Positions 33,430-41,703 are shown, counted from the stretch's first letter. The stretch is DNA of 41,703 nucleotides from Nocardia abscessus (GCF_015477775.1 NZ_JADLQO010000031.1:1-41703), one strand, 5' to 3'. The notes: a model not told the origin generated them from the letters alone. Numbers and translations: made by a program.

Positions 33430-34930
33430 TATCGAAGGCGGATACGTCACACCGGCCACTCTTGTCGAATCTCTCGCGAAGCGGGGAGCCGTCCTGGACG
33501 CCGTATCACCCGATGAGCCCGGCGACGAACCGTCAGAGGCACTCACGGCAAACTTCCGAACGATACTCTCGGCTTCGTACCAGCTGATGGGCACCGAAAC
33601 CAGGCGGATCTATCGAATGCTGAGCCAACGACTGGGCAAGCGGATCGATCCCTACTCGGTATGCCTTGTGGCCGAAGCGTCGCTCGATTCGGCCCGGAAG
33701 ATCGTGAGAAAGTTCGAGAGCGTCGGACTCATCGACCGCACCGACGGTTTCACCTTCGACGTTCACGACCTGCTTCGCGAGTTCGCCTCGGAGCAATGCA
33801 GCGACGAGGAAACGCGCACAGCCATCGACCGCTTGACCATTGGCTTCTACGGCGCAGTGAACGTTGCGTTCGATACAGTGAATCCAGGCAATCCTATGGT
33901 GGATCATCCATTCATATCAGGATGGAGCGGAAGGGCCGATGCCGAGGAATGGATCGAAACCAGCCACTCACATCGAACGACAGATTGGTTCATCGACCAC
34001 CTGTCTGTGTTCGTCGACTCGGCGAAGCGGGCATGCGAACTGACGCCACCAGCACCCTTCGGCCCCAGACTCGCGGCATCCCTGTTCTACTTCCTGGAGA
34101 TCACCAATCACTGGCACGACTTGGAGCAGGTCACGAACGTGGCGTTGGCGAACTCGGAGGAGAAGAGCGATCCGACCACCTTCGGCTACCTCCTCCGGAA
34201 CAGTGCTCGTCTCATCATGATGCGGACCCGCGATTCGCTCGATCGGATACGGTCGGAGTCGCTACCACCGGTGGAGGTAGCGAGGCTGCAGAGCTCATGC
34301 CGATCCGCGATAATGATGTATGAACGCAGCATCACTCTTCTGGGCTCGAACACACGTTTCCCCGATGCCGGCAAGGTCACTGTCCGGGAAATAGCGGATA
34401 CTCGTCTTCAATTGGCACGGATCGACCCCACTGCGTCCAACCTCGAAGCAGCCGAGGACGCATATAGATCCGCCGCACAGCAATTCGAGGGAGCTGAGAA
34501 TCCCACAGCCAGCCTCAGCCTGTCCTACGGCGAAGTACTCAGAATGATGAACCGATTCGACGATGCCCTCCAACGGTTCGAGATCGCGTTGAACTACGCG
34601 CTCGCACCAGTCGCAGGCCGCCCTCTGCGCCACGGCCCTTTGGCCGGGCACGGACTGGCAAAGCAAGCATTCCTGTTCACACAGACCGGGAACCAGCAGG
34701 CTGCCGTCGACGCATTCGATCGATCGATCGGGATATTCCACTCGTATGGGAACTGGCTCGACGAAGCTCGGACACTGGCACGGAAGGGGCACCTGCTGGC
34801 CGAAGTGATCGGCACAGATGAAGCCAGATCAGCACTGGAACGGTCGGAGAAGCTTCTGCGAGACAATGGCCGCTCCGAAGCAGACGTCGCGTCGCGGTGG
34901 CTCAGTGAACTCGGCGCCGCAAGCGATTGA
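33419..34930 (+). CDS. NB-ARC/TPR regulator, 3' part (split by frameshift)
   Basis: A 503-residue frame that continues the regulator encoded upstream. Reading one base fewer in the C-run gives ALARYSCGIPLALRIMAADIEGG, which restores the canonical NB-ARC GxPLAL motif at the junction. The rest is a winged-helix/ARC2 region (RRIYRMLSQRLG, SVGLIDRTDGFTFDVHDLLREFA) and then helical TPR-like repeats (SYGEVLRMMNRFDDALQRFEIAL, GHGLAKQAFLFTQTGNQQAAVDAFDRSIGIF). These repeats would sense a partner or ligand. An ATG at 33419 exists but has no ribosome site, and separate expression is doubtful. AfsR/SARP-associated and GcvH-like regulators share this layout. Confidence 0.8.
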   Translation: MAADIEGGYVTPATLVESLAKRGAVLDAVSPDEPGDEPSEALTANFRTILSASYQLMGTETRRIYRMLSQRLGKRIDPYSVCLVAEASLDSARKIVRKFESVGLIDRTDGFTFDVHDLLREFASEQCSDEETRTAIDRLTIGFYGAVNVAFDTVNPGNPMVDHPFISGWSGRADAEEWIETSHSHRTTDWFIDHLSVFVDSAKRACELTPPAPFGPRLAASLFYFLEITNHWHDLEQVTNVALANSEEKSDPTTFGYLLRNSARLIMMRTRDSLDRIRSESLPPVEVARLQSSCRSAIMMYERSITLLGSNTRFPDAGKVTVREIADTRLQLARIDPTASNLEAAEDAYRSAAQQFEGAENPTASLSLSYGEVLRMMNRFDDALQRFEIALNYALAPVAGRPLRHGPLAGHGLAKQAFLFTQTGNQQAAVDAFDRSIGIFHSYGNWLDEARTLARKGHLLAEVIGTDEARSALERSEKLLRDNGRSEADVASRWLSELGAASD

Positions 34931-35072
34931 CGAGTGCTGACCAGGCAGCGGCCTGCGGCACACGGCACTGGCTTCGTCGCGATTCCGTCGAGGGAGCGCT
35001 GCGCTGGAGGCCGGATGGAACGGCGCGGCGTACTCGATGGCCAAGGCGGCCGATAGCTTCGGAGGCCGGGTC

Positions 35073-35702
35073 CTATGCGGGACTTCCGTAGTCGGCGGAC
35101 CGCCAGATGCCGCGTAGTGGGCGCATGCCGTCTTCGACGTAGTCGGCGAGGGGGCGGTTGCCGCCGTCGAGGTACCACTGTTCGAGGGCGGCGAAGTAGC
35201 CGAAGACCAGGGCGTTGGTGGCCACGCGAGCCTGTGTTTCGGTCAGCTGTCCGGTCGACGCGATCAGTGGTGCGAGCCGCTGGCTGGTGCGATCGGCCGA
35301 GGCGCAGGCGGCCATGCGCACCGATGGCTCGGTGAAGTGGTAACGGACCCGGCGCCACGGGCCTCTGTCGACCGGAGCGCTTTCGTCTGCGTCCTGGGAG
35401 TCGGAGGTCTGCGCCGGTGTGGATTCTTCGGCGCGGACGGAGCGAATCAGGCTGCCGATGGGGTCGCGGGGGTCCACGATGTCTTCGATCTCTTCCGCGC
35501 TCAGTGTGTCGAACTCGTCGGCGACGATGATCCCTTCTTTCGTGCCGAACAGACGGTAGACCGTCGACGGTGAGACCTCGGCCTCGGCCGCGATCTCCTC
35601 GATCGTGACGGCGCCGAACCCCTTCTCATCGAACAGGTCCAGTGCGCGTTCCTGGATGGTGTGCATGGCCTTGAGCCGCCAGCGCTCGCGAAGTCCGGTC
35701 AT
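35073..35702 (-). CDS. TetR/AcrR-family regulator of the ABC exporter
   Basis: A 209-residue TetR protein with helix-turn-helix ERALDLFDEKGFGAVTIEEIAAEAEVSPSTVYRLFGTKEGI (about residues 18-58). A ligand domain follows, with an acidic insertion (TPAQTSDSQDADESAPVD). AAGG lies seven bases before the ATG at 35702. It is divergent from a two-gene ABC exporter, and the 281-bp spacer holds three AGTCACT-type operator copies; one lies right before its own start. This is the classical arrangement of a local repressor that senses the exporter's substrate. Confidence 0.92.
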   Translation of the reverse strand: MTGLRERWRLKAMHTIQERALDLFDEKGFGAVTIEEIAAEAEVSPSTVYRLFGTKEGIIVADEFDTLSAEEIEDIVDPRDPIGSLIRSVRAEESTPAQTSDSQDADESAPVDRGPWRRVRYHFTEPSVRMAACASADRTSQRLAPLIASTGQLTETQARVATNALVFGYFAALEQWYLDGGNRPLADYVEDGMRPLRGIWRSADYGSPA

Positions 35703-35720
35703 ACGGACACCTTATCAGGA

Positions 35721-35731
35721 AGTCACTTTCT
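35721..35731. promoter_or_regulatory. AGTCACTTTCT half-site near tetR
   Basis: It matches the left arm of the palindrome at 35783-35806 in 10 of 11 bases and lies 18 bases before the regulator start, fitting autorepression. Confidence 0.4.
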
Positions 35732-35756
35732 GAAGATTGTTGCTGTCGTTTAGACA

Positions 35757-35785
35757 TTGACTGTCTGAAATCCGTCTCCTAAAGT
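35757..35785 (+). promoter_or_regulatory. predicted promoter of the exporter operon
   Basis: TTGACT (35757-35762) and TAAAGT (35780-35785) are spaced 17 bases apart, close to the SigA consensus. An AGACATTGACT half-site overlaps the -35 and the palindrome at 35783-35806 overlaps the -10 and the expected start, so TetR binding would block RNA polymerase. Confidence 0.55.
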
Positions 35786-35806
35786 CACTCTCTACAGACA
35801 GTGACT
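35783..35806. promoter_or_regulatory. TetR operator palindrome
   Basis: A 24-bp dyad: AGTCACTCTCT, then AC, then AGACAGTGACT. The arms match in 10 of 11 bases. Half-sites of the same sequence recur at 35721 and 35752-35762. It lies between the divergent TetR and exporter genes and overlaps the -10 element. Confidence 0.65.
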
Positions 35807-35983
35807 CTCTCAACGGGGTGCGTGGCTCGACTGGACTCATGGGCTCGGCGGCGCTTCGGCATCTCCGATCTGTCGCCAGCCCCGACCGAACTCATCTGGA
35901 AGGACTCGCGCTATGCATCGACCGAGCCACCACGACCGCCCTGGCAGACCACGTCGAGCCGAGCTGTCCGAGGCGGGAGCGCG

Positions 35984-37774
35984 ATGACCACGACCGACCT
36001 TGCCGAGGCGAGGGAGCAATCCGCCCCGCCACACACCGTCCGCGGCGAGGAACAGAGCTTCGCAGCGCTTCTACGCCCCCACGCCTGGGGTTTCTCCACG
36101 GTGGTCGTCCTGCAGGTCATCGGTGCTGTCGCAGGTTTGGCGCCGCTGTTGGCGGTGGTCGAGTTGGGGCGCGCGTTGCTGTCGCCCGGCCCGATCGATC
36201 ACGGTCGTGTCTGGCTCGTGGTGACCGCGGGTGTCCTCGGGCTGTTCGTCCGGCTACTGTTCACGGCCGCTTCGTCCGGGCTCGGGCACATGCTCGACGG
36301 CCGGGTGCAGCTGTCGTTCCGTCGGCAGTTGGCCGCGCATCTGGGGCGTGTGCCGATCGGCTGGTTCTCGCAGCGCCGGACGGGTGAGCTGGCCAAGGTG
36401 GTGGGCGAGGATGTGAGTGCACTGCATCCGTTCATCGCCCACGCTCCCGGCGAACTGGTGTCAGCGTTCGTGGTGCCGCTGGTGTCGCTGGTCTACTTGT
36501 TCACCGTCGACTGGCGGCTCACGCTGATCACGCTGGTTCCGGTGTTGCTGGCGGTGGCGTTGGTCCCGTTGATGATGGCCCCGACTCGGCAGCGCGAGCA
36601 GAGCGAGTTCGATGCGGCGATGGGCCGGATCGCCGATTCGGTCGTGGAGTTCGTGCAGGGCATCGCGGTGGTCAAGGCGTTCGGCGGAGGCGACCGTGCG
36701 CACCGCCGGTTCCGGACGGCGGTGGACGATTTCGCCGACACGTTCCTGCGCTGGGCGCGGGGCCTTTCCCCGATCGCCGCCGGGATGCAGCTGGCGCTGT
36801 CGCCGCCGTTCGTGCTGCTGGTCGTGCTGCTCGGCGGCACGGTCCTGCTGACCAGTGGCACGATGGCCGCCGCCGACCTGCTGCCGTTCCTGCTGCTCGG
36901 GCTGGGGCTGACCGCTCCGGTCGCGGCGCTCGGTCACGGTTTCGACGACATGCAGGCCGCCGGGCGCGCGGTCGGCAGGATCCGGGACGTGCTCGACGTC
37001 GAGCCGTTGCCAGAACCCGCCCACCCGGCCACGCCGCGAGGACACCGGGTGGAGCTGCGCGATGTCCGGTTCGCCTACGACGCCGACCGCGAGGTGTTGC
37101 GCGGGATCGATCTGGTGCTCGAACCGGGCACGGTCACCGCGCTCGTCGGACCGTCCGGTAGCGGCAAATCCACACTCGTCCAACTACTTCCCCGGTTCTT
37201 CGACCCGACGCACGGCACGATCACCCTCGGCGGAATCGACCTGCGCGAGATCGGCAGCCGCCAGCTCTACCGAGCGGTCGCCTTCGTCTTCCAGGACGTG
37301 CGTCTGCTGCGTGCTTCGGTGGCCGACAACATCGCGCTGGCCGTCCCGCACGCCGACCGCGAGCAGGTGGTGCACGCCGCCGAGCTGGCGGGCATTCACA
37401 ACCGGATCCTGGAACTGCCGCACGGCTACGACACGATGCTCGGCGACGAGGCCGGACTGTCGGGCGGTGAGGCACAGCGCCTCGCGCTCGCCCGCGCGCT
37501 GCTGGCCGACACCCCCGTTCTGGTGCTGGACGAGGCGACCGCGTTCGCCGACCCGCAGACCGAACAGGCGGTGCGCCACGCGCTGGCGAGCCTGCAGGGC
37601 GACCGGACGATCCTGGTCATCGCCCACCGGCTGGAGACCATCGCTGATGCCGACACCGTCGTCATGGTGGAGGACGGGGTGATCGTGGAGCGCGGCGCAC
37701 CCGCGCAGTTGCTGGCCGGCCAGGGCAAGTTCGCCGCGTTCTGGCGGTCCCATCGAGGAGACGAGTTGTCATGA
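35984..37774 (+). CDS. ABC exporter, fused membrane and ATPase domains, first subunit
   Basis: A 596-residue half-transporter. Six membrane helices lie in residues about 35-320. The ATPase domain follows with Walker A GPSGSGKST (from 389), signature LSGGE (from 492), Walker B LVLDEA (513 on) and H-loop VIAHRLE. All catalytic residues are present. The ATG at 35984 has GGCGGGAGC upstream; the frame is open back to 35801, but that start would lie inside the operator. It overlaps the next gene by an ATGA, so the two form a heterodimer. The type includes siderophore (IrtAB-like), peptide and drug transporters; the substrate is unknown, and the divergent TetR gene favours drug or lipid export. Confidence 0.92.
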   Translation: MTTTDLAEAREQSAPPHTVRGEEQSFAALLRPHAWGFSTVVVLQVIGAVAGLAPLLAVVELGRALLSPGPIDHGRVWLVVTAGVLGLFVRLLFTAASSGLGHMLDGRVQLSFRRQLAAHLGRVPIGWFSQRRTGELAKVVGEDVSALHPFIAHAPGELVSAFVVPLVSLVYLFTVDWRLTLITLVPVLLAVALVPLMMAPTRQREQSEFDAAMGRIADSVVEFVQGIAVVKAFGGGDRAHRRFRTAVDDFADTFLRWARGLSPIAAGMQLALSPPFVLLVVLLGGTVLLTSGTMAAADLLPFLLLGLGLTAPVAALGHGFDDMQAAGRAVGRIRDVLDVEPLPEPAHPATPRGHRVELRDVRFAYDADREVLRGIDLVLEPGTVTALVGPSGSGKSTLVQLLPRFFDPTHGTITLGGIDLREIGSRQLYRAVAFVFQDVRLLRASVADNIALAVPHADREQVVHAAELAGIHNRILELPHGYDTMLGDEAGLSGGEAQRLALARALLADTPVLVLDEATAFADPQTEQAVRHALASLQGDRTILVIAHRLETIADADTVVMVEDGVIVERGAPAQLLAGQGKFAAFWRSHRGDELS

Positions 37775-39510
37775 TCCGAATGCTGTTGCGCGTACTGGGC
37801 GATCAGTACGCCGGTCCGGTGCGTCGCACCGTGGCCCTGATGACCGCCACCGCGGTATTGGAGGGTCTGTCCTACTCCCTGCTGGTCCCGGTGCTCCGGG
37901 AACTGTTCGGGAGCAATCCCGGGGACGCCTGGCCGTGGCTGATCGCGTTCGGGACCGCGGTCGCGGTTTACGCGATACTGCGCTACATCAGCGACCTGGC
38001 CGGTTTCCGCGCCGGAACCACGCTGCTGCGCGGCACCTATCACCGGCTCGGCGACCACCTGGCCCGGCTACCGATCGGCTGGTACGGCCCCGGCCGCGTC
38101 GGCGAGGTGTCGGTGCTCGCCAGCCGGGGCGTCCTGGAAGCGATGAGCGTGATCGCGCACCTGCTCGCCCCATTCGTCGCCGCCGCGGTGACCCCGCTGA
38201 CGATTGTCGTTGTGCTGCTGGCCTTCAACTGGAAGCTGGGGCTGGCCGCCCTGGTCGCGGTCCCGCTCGTGGCGGCGATCCAGGCCTGGACGGGACGCGC
38301 GATGGCCACCGCCGACGCCGAACGCCACGAACGCGACCAGGACGCCAGCGGCCGGGTCATCGAATACCTGCAGGCCCAGCCGGTGCTGCGGGCCGGCGGC
38401 CGCACCACCGAACGTTTCGACCTGCTGGACGACTCGTTACGCGGAATCCAGCGCGCCTCGCGCCGATCGGCGCTATCGGCGCTGCCCGGCATCGTCGGCT
38501 TGACGCTCGCCGTGCAGGCGATGTTCACGGTGCTGCTGGCCCTGGGCGCCTACCTCGCGCTGGATGGGAACGTCGGCGCGGCCGAGGTCCTGGCGATCTT
38601 GGTGCTGGCGGCCCGCTGCGCCGAACCCCTTCTGTCGCTGGCCGACATCGGTGGCCGACTCCGCAGCGCGCGCGCCCAACTGACCCGATTGGACGCGCTG
38701 CTGCGCACGGCGCCTCTGCCGGAGCCGGGTGACCCGATCCAGCCGCACCACCACGACCTGGAGTTCGACGCAGTCACCTTCCTGCACGGTGACCGCACGG
38801 TGGTCGACAATCTGACGCTGACGGTGCCGCAAGGCCGGCGGTTGGCGATCGTCGGCCCCTCCGGAGCAGGAAAGAGCACCCTGCTCCAACTACTTGCGCG
38901 GTTCCATGACGTGAGCAAGGGCGCGGTTCGCGTGGGCGGCGTCGACGTACGCGACATCGGTACGAGCACACTGATGGCGCGGATCGCCATCGTCTTCCAG
39001 GACGTCTACCTCTTCGACGGCACGATCGAGGACAACATCCGCCTCGGCCGCCCCGAAGCCACCGACGCCGAAGTGCGCGCCGCGGCGACAGCGGCACGCC
39101 TGGACGAGGTGATCGAACGACTCCCCGGCGGCTGGACCGCCGACGTCGGCGAAGGCGGCGCACTGCTGTCGGGCGGCGAACGTCAACGCGTCTCCATCGC
39201 CCGCGCCCTGCTGAAGAACGCTCCCATCGTCCTACTCGACGAGGTCACCTCCGCCCTGGACCCGGTCAACGAAGCCGCTGTCCACCAGGGCATCGAACGC
39301 CTGATGGCGGGCCGCACGGTGGTGATGGTGGCCCACCGCATGCACACCGTCCAGACCGCCGACCGCGTCGTCTTCCTCGACAACGGCCGAATCGTGGAAG
39401 AAGGCACCCACCATGACCTGTTGGGTAGAGGCGGCCGCTACGCCGACTTCTGGAACATTTCCACGGCTCGCCCTCGTGCCGTCAGCAGCGGGCAGGCTGA
39501 TCGAGCCTGA
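37771..39510 (+). CDS. ABC exporter, fused membrane and ATPase domains, second subunit
   Basis: A 579-residue half-transporter with six membrane helices in the first 300 residues. Its ATPase domain has Walker A GPSGAGKST (from 362), signature LSGGE (from 466), Walker B IVLLDEV with the SALD loop, and H-loop MVAHRMH. It starts at an ATG that overlaps the stop of the first subunit (ATGA), which implies coupled translation and a heterodimer. Both ATPase sites look competent, unlike the many heterodimers with one degenerate site. The C-terminus ends with a short unstructured tail. Confidence 0.92.
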   Translation: MIRMLLRVLGDQYAGPVRRTVALMTATAVLEGLSYSLLVPVLRELFGSNPGDAWPWLIAFGTAVAVYAILRYISDLAGFRAGTTLLRGTYHRLGDHLARLPIGWYGPGRVGEVSVLASRGVLEAMSVIAHLLAPFVAAAVTPLTIVVVLLAFNWKLGLAALVAVPLVAAIQAWTGRAMATADAERHERDQDASGRVIEYLQAQPVLRAGGRTTERFDLLDDSLRGIQRASRRSALSALPGIVGLTLAVQAMFTVLLALGAYLALDGNVGAAEVLAILVLAARCAEPLLSLADIGGRLRSARAQLTRLDALLRTAPLPEPGDPIQPHHHDLEFDAVTFLHGDRTVVDNLTLTVPQGRRLAIVGPSGAGKSTLLQLLARFHDVSKGAVRVGGVDVRDIGTSTLMARIAIVFQDVYLFDGTIEDNIRLGRPEATDAEVRAAATAARLDEVIERLPGGWTADVGEGGALLSGGERQRVSIARALLKNAPIVLLDEVTSALDPVNEAAVHQGIERLMAGRTVVMVAHRMHTVQTADRVVFLDNGRIVEEGTHHDLLGRGGRYADFWNISTARPRAVSSGQADRA

Positions 39511-39583
39511 CCACGCCCGCTGCACGACTGCGGCCTGGATTCATGTCATTTCAGCTGCTGTTCCCCCGACTCGAAAGTGCACT

Positions 39584-40105
39584 GTGTTCACTACCCCACT
39601 CCTGTTGATCATCCCTACTTTGAGTTTCCGTATGCTCGGCGCCTTCGGCGTCCGCCGGTTCGCCACCTGGCGAGTGGCTTTCGCGCACGGACTGGCCGTG
39701 ATGCTCCTCTCCACGGGTATCGCCCACTTCATCCCCGACACCGTCGACGCCATGCCGAGCCACGCCGATCTGGCAGCCATGGTTCCCTCGTTCGTTCCAT
39801 TTCCGGACGTCATGGTCTATCTGACCGGTGTGCTGGAGCTGCTCGGCGCTGCCGGTTTGGTCTGGAGCCGTACCCGGCGTCACGCCGGACTCGGCCTCGC
39901 CGTGCTGTTCGTCCTGATGCTTCCGGCGAATGTTCACGCGGCGGTCTCGGATATTCCGTTGAACGGCGATCCGGCCACCCCTCTGTGGTTCCGGATTCCC
40001 GAGCAGATCGTGTTCATCGCGATTGCCCTGTGGGCGTCAGGCGTGCCTGTCGCGAACCTGCGCGTGCCGACCGGCCGTCGTCGTGACGCTGCCGTCGAGG
40101 TGTAG
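39584..40105 (+). CDS. DoxX-type membrane protein
   Basis: A membrane protein of 173 residues with four helices: FATWRVAFAHGLAVMLLSTGIAHF, PFPDVMVYLTGVLELLGAAGLVW, AGLGLAVLFVLMLPANVHAAVS and FRIPEQIVFIAIALWAS. The STGIAHF and GVLELLGAAGL segments are DoxX-family marks. The GTG at 39584 is chosen from a weak GAAAG six bases upstream; an ATG inside (39632) gives a shorter version with all helices. It follows the exporter operon in the same direction by 73 bp and might be its third gene. It is the fourth DoxX-type gene of the window. Confidence 0.75.
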   Translation: MFTTPLLLIIPTLSFRMLGAFGVRRFATWRVAFAHGLAVMLLSTGIAHFIPDTVDAMPSHADLAAMVPSFVPFPDVMVYLTGVLELLGAAGLVWSRTRRHAGLGLAVLFVLMLPANVHAAVSDIPLNGDPATPLWFRIPEQIVFIAIALWASGVPVANLRVPTGRRRDAAVEV

Positions 40106-40302
40106 TGACCGGAGATGCGGTGCAGCAGGTTCCGGCGTCAGCGGATGCGTTCGTCCGGCCGCGGTTGGATCAACGGCTGGATCCTTCGCGGCCGCACACA
40201 GCCGGTGTGCTGAACGCTGCGGCCATGACGTCCGCTGCATCATCATGCTGTGCACCGGATGTTTCGCTGCGCAGCGAATCGCGGCAGTCGCCGCATTCGG
40301 CG

Positions 40303-41217
40303 CTAGCCGATCGGCAGCACGCTCAGGATCGGGTCGTAGGCCCAGTTCAACATGCGCTCGGCGTCGTCCCTGGCGGCGACATCGCTGTGGGGTGAGCTGT
40401 GCAGGACCACACCGATCAGCGGAATTCCTGCCCGGACCGTCTCGAACAGCAGGCAGGTTCCCGCAGCGTCGGTGTAGCCGGTTTTGATGCCGACAGTGCC
40501 GGGATAGTCGTGCAGCAGCATGTTCGTGGTCTGCCAGAGGTGAGCGCGGTTGCCCGGGCCGGCGGGCAGGTGATAGCTCTTCGACCTGGCGATGTCGCGG
40601 AACACTGGCAGGCTCATCGCGCGCAGGCCGAGGGCCACCAGGTCCGCCGGTGTGGAGTAGGTGGAGTGGTCGGTGGGGGCGGGAAGCCCGCTGGGGTCGG
40701 TGAAATGTGTTCCCGTCAGGCCCATTCGATGGGCGGTATCGTTCATTTTGATGATGAAGCCGTCCTGTCCGGGCCCGTAGGCCTCGGCGAGGGTGTAGGC
40801 AGCATCGCAGCCGGACGGCAGCATCATCGCGTACAGGAGTTGTCGCGCGGTGAGCACCTCGCCGGGGACCAGGCCTGCGTTGCTTCCGTCGTACTTGGTG
40901 CAGTAGGCGATGCTTTCCTGTGGCACGGTAATGGTTCGGTCGAGGTCGCCGGAGGTGATCACGACCAGGGCCGTCATCACCTTCGTGATGCTGGCTATCG
41001 GGACCGAGGTGTTCGGCTGTCGCGACCACAGCACCGTACCGGTGATTCCGTCTGCCAGCGCTGCGCCCGACGCCTGCACCGCGCTCGGCTCCGGGATCGG
41101 CCAGGGCAACTGAATATGGACGTCGCTCGCGGCGGGGGCGACCGCCACTCCATGACCGGCTACCACGACCAGCGTCCCGACAACAGCCGACTGCAACAAT
41201 CTGGCAAATGTTCGCAT
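40303..41217 (-). CDS. D-alanyl-D-alanine carboxypeptidase (S11, PBP5-like)
   Basis: A 304-residue exported penicillin-binding protein. The signal peptide spans residues 1-30 (VVGTLVVVAGHGVAVAPAAS). The active-site motifs are SITK (Ser76, Lys79), SGC (135-137, replacing the usual SGN) and IKTG. It trims the terminal D-alanine from peptidoglycan side chains, here outside the cell. The SGC variant is seen in actinobacterial members from memory, so loss of function should not be assumed. The C-terminal amphipathic anchor of PBP5 is absent; the chain ends soon after LLFETVRAGIPLIGVVL. The start could also be GTG at 41223. Confidence 0.92.
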   Translation of the reverse strand: MRTFARLLQSAVVGTLVVVAGHGVAVAPAASDVHIQLPWPIPEPSAVQASGAALADGITGTVLWSRQPNTSVPIASITKVMTALVVITSGDLDRTITVPQESIAYCTKYDGSNAGLVPGEVLTARQLLYAMMLPSGCDAAYTLAEAYGPGQDGFIIKMNDTAHRMGLTGTHFTDPSGLPAPTDHSTYSTPADLVALGLRAMSLPVFRDIARSKSYHLPAGPGNRAHLWQTTNMLLHDYPGTVGIKTGYTDAAGTCLLFETVRAGIPLIGVVLHSSPHSDVAARDDAERMLNWAYDPILSVLPIG

Positions 41218-41601
41218 GGCCACATTCTGCTGTGCGAAACCCGCAATCAGCGGGATTTAACCGAGCGAATTACGTGCCACTCCGGCATCAGCATACGATT
41301 GGCTAATCGAACTTGCTCTGACCCCGGCGCTCGCCTGCGACCGCTCGTTCAGCGGTACAGTCGCGCCGCTTCACAGACAAAATCGGCGGATCCGCGCTGC
41401 GGCGAGCGCCGGGGTGAGGCGACTCGCGCGGGCGGGTCGCCATGGTCTCCGCGGTCAGATCGGGCCGGCGCCCGTCGTAGCGCCTTGCTGTTGCGCGGAC
41501 CGCTTCCCGTCCGTTCACTACTCCCGGCCGCGCCACGGCACTCCTGCATGTGACCGGGCGATACTCGTCCGACGTCGCGGGGGGTGTCCCTATCGTGTTC
41601 G
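41218..41601. other. intergenic stretch before the IS110-type element
   Basis: This is 384 bases with no credible gene. Open frames on both strands are low in protein character. It carries the promoter of the D,D-carboxypeptidase at its left end and the left boundary of the IS110 element at its right end. No inverted repeats are expected, as IS110 elements lack long ones. Confidence 0.4.
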
Positions 41602-41703
41602 TCAAGCTGCTGAGGTTGCGGGTGTCCGGTAGGGCTGTTTGTTGCGGAGCATGGCGAACAGGACGTCGCAGCGTCGTCGCGCCAGGCAGATGAGGGCGGC
41701 GTT
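41602..41703 (-). mobile_element. IS110-type transposase, C-terminal end (partial)
   Basis: The last 33 residues read inward from the window edge: NAALICLARRRCDVLFAMLRNKQPYRTPATSAA, then a stop. ALICLARRRCDVL-A-MLR near the end is the C-terminal hallmark of IS110/IS116/IS902 family DEDD transposases. The rest lies outside the window. Confidence 0.8.

Noticed and set aside
40800..40812. SGC in place of SGN in the D-Ala-D-Ala carboxypeptidase, as a sign of inactivity
   Set aside because: The SITK and KTG motifs are intact and I recall SGC in other actinobacterial members, so this is a family variant rather than decay.
41303..41605. 100-codon minus-strand frame beside the IS110 element
   Set aside because: Composition is Arg/Pro-rich and it lacks a ribosome site. 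It is more likely non-coding flank of the element.
1..41703. CRISPR arrays, tRNA and rRNA genes
   Set aside because: I saw no regular spaced repeats and no tRNA or rRNA-like stretches on either strand. The only tandem repeat is the 24-bp one inside the secreted peptide gene.

Overview
The window is high-GC DNA with GTG/TTG starts, many TetR/HxlR/MerR regulators, a PASTA-less PknD-like Ser/Thr kinase, an L,D-transpeptidase, and DUF3626, DUF6492 and DUF6924 type genes. This points to a mycolic-acid actinobacterium, most likely Nocardia or a close relative (inference from gene style, not from a marker gene). It starts inside the 3' end of an IS481-type transposase and ends inside the 3' end of an IS110-type transposase, so this accessory stretch lies between two insertion sequences.

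Layout. 1-2.4 kb: IS481 tail, HxlR regulator divergent from a DoxX-like membrane protein, a CxxC-pair hypothetical protein, a VOC protein. 2.7-6.1 kb: DUF6924-like protein, RibD-C/DHFR-like reductase, LLM flavin oxidoreductase, two small secreted proteins, one with three QTNLTPGG repeats. 6.5-9.5 kb: a zinc-free quinone oxidoreductase and alpha/beta hydrolase operon divergent from a TetR regulator, then a second DoxX gene. 9.7-13.1 kb: a fused serine hydrolase, a CPBP membrane protease and a MerR regulator, with a perfect 13-nt palindrome at the front. 13.8-19.6 kb: CAP-domain secreted protein, a 672-residue prenyltransferase-terpene synthase fusion, a convergent two-gene ABC exporter, and a DUF6492 glycosyltransferase-like gene. 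19.6-22 kb: small hypothetical genes and an L,D-transpeptidase. 22-25.1 kb: FAD monooxygenase, SDR and TetR on the minus strand. 25.3-28.99 kb: a metZ remnant, a third DoxX gene, DUF3626, an NmrA-like protein and an alpha/beta hydrolase. 29.3-34.9 kb: a transmembrane Ser/Thr kinase with a beta-propeller-like sensor domain, divergent from an XRE/NB-ARC/TPR regulator that is split by one extra C. 35-40.1 kb: TetR regulator and a divergent heterodimeric ABC exporter with clear operators, followed by a fourth DoxX-type gene. 40.3-41.2 kb: D-Ala-D-Ala carboxypeptidase.

The strongest candidate for an undescribed system is the gene at 14667-16685. An all-E-type polyprenyl diphosphate synthase with both aspartate-rich motifs is joined by a Pro/Gln-rich linker to a complete class I terpene synthase domain. 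This is the reverse of the domain order in fungal chimeric terpene synthases. One polypeptide could make its own prenyl diphosphate and cyclise it. The convergent ABC exporter next to it may or may not be related. Other points of interest are the one-base frameshift that splits the NB-ARC regulator exactly at its GxPLAL motif, the metZ fragment that has lost its catalytic lysine, and the repeated pairing of DoxX-type membrane proteins with redox or drug-type regulators.
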